From: Heterodera schachtii
Taxonomy: Eukaryota; Nematoda; Chromadorea; Rhabditida; Heteroderidae
Length of the DNA stretch: 64,000 bases
Assembly: GCA_023374025.1 (NCBI GenBank)
Contig: SIJG01000043.1
Location: forward strand, 254,821-318,820
Direction of reading: 5' to 3'
Shown in pieces: positions 56,501 through 64,000 of the stretch. Position 1 is the first letter of the stretch. Each line of letters begins with the position of its first letter. The notes beneath the pieces were generated by a model. It did no database searches and was not told the DNA's origin. It was given only the letters and a program-made list of their open reading frames with translations. The translations under genes and the position numbers were made by a program.

Positions 56501-59251
56501 TTATTTTAAATTAATTAATTTATTTTTTTTTACTTGTAATTCCTTTTGTTCCGCATAAAATGCATCCGATCGGTTGTGCAATTGATGGTTTTGGATCAGC
56601 AAAAGTTCAATTTGTTTGATCAACGTACGATTCTCTTCTCCGTTATACTGGCGCAACATCTAAAAAAATTAATTTATTTTGTATAATTTAAATTTTATTT
56701 TCCAATTTTGATTAAATTGATAAAATTATGAGTTGCTTTTTTGGAAAATTAATTTCTTAATTTGGTTTTTGTAATACAATGTGTTAAAATAGGTAGTTAT
56801 TTGAATTTTTTGTTATATCCAGGGCTGCAAAAAATATGCAAAAGCATATTTTTTTCCTGGCTTCTCCATGCTCTAAATAGTAGGAAAAACACTTTCTTTT
56901 TTGTGTTTGCTTGTAAAAATCGGGACTTTTATTTGCATATTTTTGCATATTTTGGGCCTTTATGCATATTTTGCATATTTTGGGTTTTTCTGCATTTTTA
57001 TGCATATTTTGCCATTTTCTGGAAAATTTGTTAACAAAAATGCAATAAAAACGGAAAATACACCCCCTAAGAATCGGCCCTAAAAATTCAGAAAAATATA
57101 CCCCTAAGAATCGACCGAAAATTTTTAAAAAACACACAACTAAGAATTGGAAAATTTTCTCAAAACTTCTTCCCCCAAATTTTTTTTTTCATGACAAAAT
57201 TTTTGATTTAAAATGTCAATATTTGCTAAGAGAATTTTATAAAAGAACTGTAGCTCATTGTCAAGCGTACTAATGAAAAAAATTTTTTAAAGTTAATTTG
57301 CACCCCTAATTTTCAAGTTTTTTTGTGCATATTTGGTGCATATTTTGCGATTTTTGTGCATATTTAGTGCATATTTCACGACTTTATTTGCATATTTATG
57401 CGTATATTTTGGCCACTTTTTGTGCATATTTTTTGCAGCCCTGGTTATATCACAAGAAGTGGGAGATCAATTAAAGTGATTTTTAAAATCCCAAATTTCT
57501 AAAAATTGAATTTAAATAAAATCGTAATTTTTTGATAAAAACAAATTTTTTGTCATGGAATTTTTAAACCCATGTTAAAATTTCAATTCAAAATTGATTG
57601 TTTAAAAATTCCAAATTAAAAAAAATTAAATAAAATTATAATTTATTTCGGTACAAATTTTTTATCGTGGAATTTTTAAATCTATGTTAAAATTTCAATT
57701 TAAAATTTGTTTTTCAAAATTCCACCTCCACTTGTCGCCTCAGATTGCCCAGCTCCAAGTCCTTCTCCGTCAGCGCGTTGTTCAGCTGCTGTATGATCAC
57801 GTTCAAACTGTTGATGCTCGACTTCTGCGCGCAGTCCGACATGCGCAGCCGACGCAATTCGTCCGCATTGTCTTCCGCACTGCGAAACATTGTCGCAGAG
57901 CGTTCGCGTCAAAAATAATTTAATTTATGTTCTATTTATTTGAATTTATTTTTCAATGCATTAGCTAAGTTTGAATAGATTGAAACTTTTAATAAATGTA
58001 TAAATATTTTAATATTTTCAAAAAAAAATAGGAAGAAATTTATGTGAAAATTATTTAATTAATTCCAAATAATTAAATTTTGTCATTTTTCGGCGTTATG
58101 TGAAAAATAAAGAAATGTATTTATTTTTGAATTTATTTATCAATCCTATTTTTTAGGTAAAATGTGTTTGAAACATTGAAAAATTTTTTAATAAATGTAT
58201 AAATTTTTTAATAAATTTTCAAATAAAAATAAGAAAAAATTTTATATGAAAAATTATTAAATTAATTTCAAATAAATAAATATTTGTCGTTTTTTTCGGC
58301 CTATGTATCAAATTCTCTTAATTAGCCCCCCCCCCATTAAGAATTAATTACTTCATTTCGTCCAATTCCTTGTGCAAATTGGCCATTTCCGTCTCTAATT
58401 CGGCCATTCGTCGCATTTCTCGCTGCCGTTCAATGCGTTCCATGTCCAACGCCTTTTCCAACTGATTTCGTTCACGGGTGAACTCGGCACGAAGAATTTG
58501 TTCAGTGGTCATCTGAAAAAATTGTAGAAATATTTAAATAAAATTTAGCATAATTTTTTATAAAAAAAAATATTGAAAAATTGTAAATTTAAAAAATTTT
58601 GAATTTTCTTTTTTTAGGTGCGTGAGAAATTAGCAATAAATAAGAGAACGGACAAAAATTTCGGTCAGATTTTTCGATACAAACAAAACGAAAAGCTGAA
58701 ACCAAAACAGTGTTTTTTTTTTTGATTTTTGAAAATTTATCAAACATTCCAATTTTCCAAAACCAAAGCTTTAGAAAACAGAATTTTTTTTTTATTGGAA
58801 AAATTGAAAATTTATGTTTTTGGATGCATTGTAATTTTTCAAAAAATTGTTCATTTTTAAGAAAAGGTTTTAAATAAGGAAGGCTTAAAGTACTTTAATT
58901 CTAACTCAATAAAATATTTGCAATTTAGTTTAACTATTTATTCAAATAAAAATAATTAAAATAATACTTAGTTTTTGCAATATATTAAAAAATAAATATT
59001 TTAGAATTTGTTTAAGAATTTTGTTTAAAAAATAATAATTTGTTTAAAGTTTAAACCAATATTATTGCATTTACTTTTTCGCCTTTGATCTTCTGACGAA
59101 GAATTTCCTTCTCTCGCTTAACACGATCTTAAAAAAATAAAAACAAAAATTAAATAATTTATTAAGAAATAAAAGAAATTTGTCATCACCGTAATCACTG
59201 CTTAGCATTTGATGCAAATTTTGGAGCCGATCATGATCAGATGCAAGTGCA
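50566..59251 (-). CDS. grdn-1: Girdin/Daple (CCDC88) family protein, C-terminal half, 13 exons
   Basis: Minus-strand exons: 59251-59190, 59127-59075, 58512-58352, 57879-57726, 56659-56534, 56491-56357, 55799-55409, 54646-about 54047, 53046-52945, 52669-52313, 52149-51857, 51489-51342 and 50945-50566. Early exons are coiled coil ([37 protein letters not shown]). The diagnostic block is [24 protein letters not shown], then [17 protein letters not shown], as in girdin/Daple. The long tail is rich in Ser, Pro, Gln and His runs. The final residues are IWYEFGCV, a Daple-type PDZ ligand. Family members link actin, Wnt/Dishevelled and G-protein signalling. The N-terminal HOOK domain must lie beyond the window, so the next intron exceeds 4.7 kb. 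The donor of the 54-kb exon (54060 or 54047) is uncertain; the phase favours 54047. The symbol is given by orthology. Confidence 0.85.
56820..57443. mobile_element. hAT-like MITE, 624 bp, 8-bp TSD GTTATATC
   Basis: Ends CAGGGCTGCAAAAAATATGC and its mirror; GTTATATC on both sides (56812-56819, 57444-57451). The interior repeats TTTGCATATTTT words and carries ACACCCCCTAAGAATCGGCC. It lies in a girdin-like gene intron. Confidence 0.93.
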
Positions 59252-59375
59252 CTGAAATTTAAATAAAAAAATAATTAAATCATAATAATGATTATTTAAA
59301 TAGGGCCCTCCCGCCCCTGAAAAAATTATTAAAGAAGTTATAATGGGGCGAACTTAAAAAAATATCAATGATGAT

Positions 59376-60021
59376 TAGGGTTATAAGTTGTATGCACTAA
59401 AAAATGCCAAATATGCGCATAAAATATGCACTGAAAACCCCCCAAATATGCCCTAAAAACCCGAAAAACGCCCAAATATGCACTAAAATATGTTAAAAAC
59501 TGCCAAAATGGCTTTTAGCCCTCAAAAAATGCCAAAAATTGTGTATAAATTAAGAATTGACTTTTAAAACACTAAAACAAGGGCTAAGGAGCATTTTTTA
59601 GACAGTTGCAAAAATATTGAATTTCCAAATTTATAAATTTTTATTATATGCTAAAACAAAATTACATTTTTATATACAGAAATTTTTTTCCCAAATGTTC
59701 TTATAAAAATTTAAAAAATTTTCGATTTTTAGGGGTGTATATTTAAAAAAATTCCAAAAAGTCGATCTTTAGGGGTGTATTTTTCGCTTTTTTTCGCATT
59801 TTTTCTTATAAAATTTGCCAAAAAATGACCAAAATATGCTCTAAAAACGTAAAAATGGCCAAATATGCATTTATTCTCGAAAACCCCCAAAATATGTTTT
59901 TATATGCACTAAAAAGCTTCACGAAATCAAAAAATTTTAACGCAGAAATGCTATTTTTGAGCCCCTTTCTTCATAGCATATGAGCAGAAAAATATGCAAA
60001 ATCATACAAATTATAAGCCTA
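59376..60021. mobile_element. hAT-like MITE, about 646 bp, decayed TSD
   Basis: Starts TAGGGTTATAAGTTGTATGC and ends with the mirror CATACAAATTATAAGCCTA; flanks ATGATGAT and AAGATGAT. It is the same family as 38972-39526 and has two TTTAGGGGTGTAT words. Confidence 0.75.
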
Positions 60022-60784
60022 AAGATGATAATTTAATTATAATTAAAAGAAAATAATTTTATAAATTTAAAACATAAAAAATTTTATTTCATAAATCTAA
60101 TTTTTTATATATTGATTAAAAATAAATCCATTAAATCAATATAATCAAAAAATTTCTGCATTAATATATACTAAGAATATGTAATGGCACTAAATAATGG
60201 GAAATGAAAATATATTTTATATTTTTGAAATTTTTTATATTTATTTTAAGCAATTTTTTATTTTTTAAATGATAAATTTATATTTTATAAGTAGGTTTGT
60301 AATTTTTAAATTTAAATAGGGTTAAGCCTCGACCCATTTTCGCATTTTAATTAGAAATTCGTAATGTTTTTCGCAAAAATAATTAATTTAATCAATGAAA
60401 GAAAAATGGAGAAAAATGAGTAATTAAAAAACGTTTAAATTTTCCTGCTCTGAAATTCATCCAAAACATTAAAAATGTAATATTTTTTCATAATTTACCT
60501 AAAAAACATGAAATCTGAGTTGAATTTTCATAAAATTCCTTATTTTAAAATAGGCAATCACAGGAAAAATGAATGATTTGCTAAGTTTCGTCATCATATT
60601 TTTAATAATTTTATTTATACATTAAATAAATCTATAAAACTTCGCATAATAATTACAAAATTTGTAATATTTTTCAAGAAATAATTATTATTAAAAATAC
60701 AGAAAATAAATCATTTCAATTGCAGAGATTTTGAAATATTTTCTACATACCTAAATCTTTTTTAGACTGAGACATTGCATAAAA

Positions 60785-61453
60785 ATGAAAGGATGCTTAT
60801 TAACTTCTTTATTTGCATTTTTGATCATCATCTTAATTAGTATTAATTATGTTGGATCAGAAAAGAAAAAATTGGAACAAAAATCATTTAAAGAAATATT
60901 TGGAGAAAAATGGGAAGAAAAAAGAAATGAAGAACAGAAAAAAAGAGAAATAATTGGAAAATTTAATAAAATAAAGGAAAAAATCAAGCAAAAAGGAAAA
61001 AAATATTCAGCAAAAGAATGGGGAAAAATTAGTGGAAAAATAGCGAAAAAATTGGGAACAAATCGAAAATATATTTATGAATGGATCAAAGAATTGGGAT
61101 TAAATCAAAAGAATTGCTATAGTGATGAGCAAAAATTTGAAATTGTACAGAAATTCATTAAAATGTCAAATAAATACAAAGAAAAAGGAAGAAAATATTC
61201 GAAAAAAGAATGGAACAAAAATTATGCCGAAATTAGTAAGAAAATCGGAGTTGGCCTTAAAATAATTAAAAAATGGAAGAAGCAATTTGGCATTAACTGT
61301 AAATTAACGGAGAAAGAAAAAATGGAGAAAATGAAAATTTATTGGCAAATAAAAAAGGAAAAGCCGAAAATCAGTGACAAAGAAATTGGAAAAATATTGA
61401 AAATTCATAGAAATACCATAAGCAATTGGAAGAAACAATTTGGAGATGTGTAA
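60785..61453 (+). CDS. Secreted lysine-rich protein with three HTH-like repeats (SHF family), 222 aa
   Basis: Single exon, 18 bases after the acceptor-like ATCTTTTTTAG, a possible spliced-leader site. Residues 1-25 form a signal peptide whose core (LLTSLFAFLIIILISI) differs from the MKLCLLFF type of the other copies, while the mature start (GSEKKKLEQKSFKEIFGEKW) is nearly identical. Module 1 ends KIAKKLGTNRKYIYEWIKEL. Module 2 has KEWNKNYAEISKKIGV and IIKKWKKQFG. Module 3 has PKISDKEIGKILKIHRNTIS NWKKQFG. All three keep the helix-turn-helix spacing and a recognition-helix Trp. It lies on the opposite strand, probably inside the long upstream intron of the girdin-like gene. Function is unknown; secretion of a DNA-binding-like protein is the notable feature. 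Confidence 0.8.
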   Translation: MKGCLLTSLFAFLIIILISINYVGSEKKKLEQKSFKEIFGEKWEEKRNEEQKKREIIGKFNKIKEKIKQKGKKYSAKEWGKISGKIAKKLGTNRKYIYEWIKELGLNQKNCYSDEQKFEIVQKFIKMSNKYKEKGRKYSKKEWNKNYAEISKKIGVGLKIIKKWKKQFGINCKLTEKEKMEKMKIYWQIKKEKPKISDKEIGKILKIHRNTISNWKKQFGDV

Positions 61454-61771
61454 TTAATGCTGAGGAAGATAAAAAAGATTGGTTTTCATAAGAAATTTTT
61501 TATTTTTAAACTTTTTGTGTTTATTAATCCAATGTATTTCTTTAATTTTAACAAATAATGTTGAGTAAAGAGTGATTTTTTGTCGCTTACATTTTTCAAT
61601 TAATCATTCTAAAATTTTCGGATTTACTTAATCTCGAATATACACAAGCAAATTGACACATCTAAAAAACTTTATAAATATAAAAATAGATTAGCTATTG
61701 TCGTCGCATGATAAAGGTGATATCGGATATGTAATCAACACCCTGGAAAATCCCTGGCTACTGTTTCCCAG

Positions 61772-63116
61772 AGGGTGGCCGGCCGGGGGAACCGGAAAAT
61801 TGGACACCGGAAAATTGGACACCGGAAAATTGGACACCAGAAAATTGGACACCAGAAAATTGGACACCAGAAAATTGGACACCGGAAAATTGGACACCAG
61901 AAAATTGGACACCGGAAAATTGGACACCGGAAAATTGGACACCGGAAAATTGGACACCGGAAAATTGGACACCGGAAAATTGGACACCGGAAAATTGGAC
62001 ACCAGAAAATTGGACACCGGAAAATTGGACACCAGAAAATTGGACACCGGAAAATTGGACACCGGAAAATTGGACACCGGAAAATTGGACACCGGAAAAT
62101 TGGAAATTGGACACCGGAAAATTGGACACCGGAAAATTGGACACCGGAAAATTGGACACCGGAAAATTGGACACCGGAAAATTGGACACCGGAAAATTGG
62201 ACACCGGAAAATTGGACACCGGAAAATTGGACACCGGAAAATTGGACATCGGAAAATTGGACACCGGAAAATTGGACACCGGAAAATTGGACACCGGAAA
62301 ATTGGACACCGGAAAATTGGACACCGGAAAATTGGACATCGGAAAATTGGACACCGGAAAATTGGAGACCGCCGGAATTTTGGACACCGAAGGAAAATTG
62401 GACACCGGAAAATTGGACACCGGAAAATTGGACACCGGAAATTGGACACCGGAAAATTGGACACCGGAAAATTGGACACCGGAAAATTGGAGACCGCCGG
62501 AATTTTGGACACCGAAGGAAAATTGGACACCGGAATTAAGGCACTTAGAGTAAATCAGGCATTCAAAATGCACGATGATTGATCAATGTGCCAAAACATA
62601 CAGGAAAAAGGGCGATGATTAGTCAATGTGCTAAAATTGCATAAAAATGGCAATCCTATCTAAAAGAAAACTTTGTTTCTTTCTTTATGAATGTTATGGT
62701 GGCTTTCTTCTCCTGGTGTTACAATAATAAAAACCTTATTTATTGCCATTTTATTACGCTTATAAAAAACATAAGTATGTGCAGATATTAAAATAAAATC
62801 TTTTAGCAAAACCAAAATTTTTGTTTATTTATTTTTAATTTATTTTATATCCAATAATTTCCAATTTTCCGGTGTCCAAATTTCCATTTGTGTCCAATTT
62901 TCTGGTGTCCAAATTTCCATTTGTGTCCAATTTTCGGTGTCCAATTTTCGGTGTCCAATTTTCTGGTGTCCAATTTTCGGTGTCCAATTTTCTGGTGTCC
63001 AATTTTCGGTGTCCAATTTTCTGGTGTCCAAATTTCCATTTGTGTCCAATTTTCTGGTGTCCAATTTTCGGTGTCCAATTTTCCGGTGTCCAATTTACCG
63101 GGAGCCCCGGCCGGCG
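61772..63116. mobile_element. Element with minisatellite arms (15-bp unit), inverted
   Basis: The left arm has GGCCGGCCGGGGG, then about 50 copies of GGACACCGGAAAATT (61793-62535). The right arm has shorter inverted arrays of the same unit (62870-63095), then ACCGGGAGCCCCGGCCGGCGG. The ends mirror each other in the GC-rich cap, the link to the array and the unit itself. The middle (62580-62860) has no gene. Open frames in five or six frames come from the stop-free unit. Confidence 0.75.
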
Positions 63117-63139
63117 GGTCGTTACTCAAAAAACCATCA

Positions 63140-63640
63140 AAACAAAAAAAATGTTGACAGAAAATTATTCATTACTTCGCCTAAAAAGAATCAAATTTGA
63201 AAATCTTGATATTATTCGATAGCCCTAAGTGTTTTCTATTTTTGTGTAAAATTTCAAAAAAATTAATTAAGTTTCAAAAAAGTTATGACTTGACAAACTC
63301 AAAAAAGCAAGTTTTCTTGAACATTTTTTTTTTGGTCATAACTTTCTTTAAACTTAACGAAACTAGAAAACACTTACCGTATTTGCTCTAATTATCCCCC
63401 ATTGGGGGATTATTTTTCAACCTCCTCGTAGACTGGGGGATAATTGGAGACTGATGGGATTAAGATAGAGGGATTATTCTTCAAACTCCTGCTAGACTGG
63501 GGGATAATTGGAGATTGGGGGATTAATGGAGCTTGGGGGATAATTAGAGCAAATATGGTAGGTCTATCGAATGATATTAAGAAATAAAAATTTTTGTTGC
63601 TTTTGAGCAAAGTTGTAGCAAAAAATGTTTTATTTTTGGG
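63140..63640. mobile_element. Foldback element split by a mariner-like MITE
   Basis: GATATTATTCGATAGCCCTA on the left and its partner GGTCTATCGAATGATATTAA after the insertion; AAAGTTATGACTTG / GGTCATAACTTTC arms lie between. Confidence 0.7.
63377..63558. mobile_element. Mariner-like MITE, 182 bp, TA target site
   Basis: Starts CCGTATTTGCTCTAATTATC and ends GATAATTAGAGCAAATATGG, with TA at 63375-63376 and 63559-63560. Removing it and one TA rebuilds the foldback core (ACACTTAGGTCTATCG). Confidence 0.88.
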
Positions 63641-63737
63641 GCAACAATTCTGCACCATTCTTTGCCAATGTTTGAGATAAAAATCTCGCTTATTTTTGTT
63701 TTCCTTGGCTTCAAATTTGCTTTTGCTTCTTATGTAC

Positions 63738-63884
63738 CAGGGATGTTGCAAGTTTCGCTTTTCGCCTTTCGCAAGTTTCGCTTTTTCGCTTTTTTTGGGC
63801 ATTTCACTTTCGCCTTTTCGCTTTTTATTTTACTTTCGCAAATTTCGCCTTTCGCTTTTTATTTTTCAATTTGCAACATCTCTG
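63738..63884. mobile_element. Small hAT-like MITE, 147 bp, 8-bp TSD TTATGTAC
   Basis: Starts CAGGGATGTTGCAAGTTTCG and ends GCAACATCTCTG; TTATGTAC on both sides (63730-63737, 63885-63892). The interior is almost only TTTCGCTTTTCGCC words. A related unbounded fragment (ACGCGAAACGCG words) starts near 12583. Confidence 0.9.
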
Positions 63885-64000
63885 TTATGTACCGCATTGA
63901 CAAAATGTTGCTGCTATTCAAATTAATTAAGGCTTTTATGACTAATTATGTATTAATTAGGCATGGATTCATTGTTGTAAACATTTTACCATTTCTTTCA

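Noticed and set aside
61691..62582. Open frames of 250-294 codons on both strands
   Set aside because: The 15-bp unit has no stop in most frames, so all are by-products of the minisatellite; the peptides are simple 5-residue repeats.

Overview
This is eukaryotic, AT-rich nuclear DNA. Genes are split by AT-rich introns with GT..AG ends. The encoded proteins fit a nematode: a supplementary-type nuclear receptor, a BTB protein, an F-box protein and a girdin/Daple orthologue. Together with a secreted BBE-type FAD oxidase and a family of secreted lysine-rich proteins, they suggest a tylenchid plant-parasitic nematode such as a cyst nematode. That placement is inference from protein style; the species cannot be read from the sequence.

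Layout. 0-1.3 kb: 3' part of a BTB gene (+), with a late frameshift. 2.6-7.7 kb: isolated exon-like segments, a tRNA-like sequence, a hAT-like MITE and a 1.8-kb TIR element. 8.7-12.3 kb: F-box-family gene (-) with one internal frameshift and three MITEs. 12.9-18.7 kb: hairpin minisatellite, a 104-aa intronless gene, foldback repeats and a 140-bp tandem repeat. 18.7-28.0 kb: a block bounded by about 220-bp inverted repeats, holding a dead and an intact copy of a secreted helix-turn-helix family (SHF) around a 4.1-kb satellite. 28.3-35.4 kb: nine-exon gene for a secreted BBE-like oxidase; one intron holds a MULE inside a hAT MITE. 37.8-42.1 kb: nine-exon nuclear receptor gene (-). 42.3-49.98 kb: nested transposons and two broken SHF copies. 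50.6-59.3 kb: 3' half of a girdin/Daple gene (-) ending in a GCV PDZ ligand. 60.8-61.5 kb: intact SHF gene. 61.8-63.9 kb: minisatellite-armed element, foldback and small MITEs.

Much of the window is mobile DNA. I could place eleven hAT-like non-autonomous elements by perfect 8-bp target-site duplications, two TA-flanked mariner-like MITEs, one FLYWCH-MULE with a 9-bp duplication, and about ten long foldback elements sharing one core motif. The strongest candidates for undescribed biology are the SHF family (signal peptide plus three HTH repeats, with a shared upstream motif), the modular hAT-like MITEs that repeat words of their own termini, and a GC-rich hairpin inside them that pairs better on one strand.

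Exon borders come from reading splice signals and phase by eye. No searches were run.
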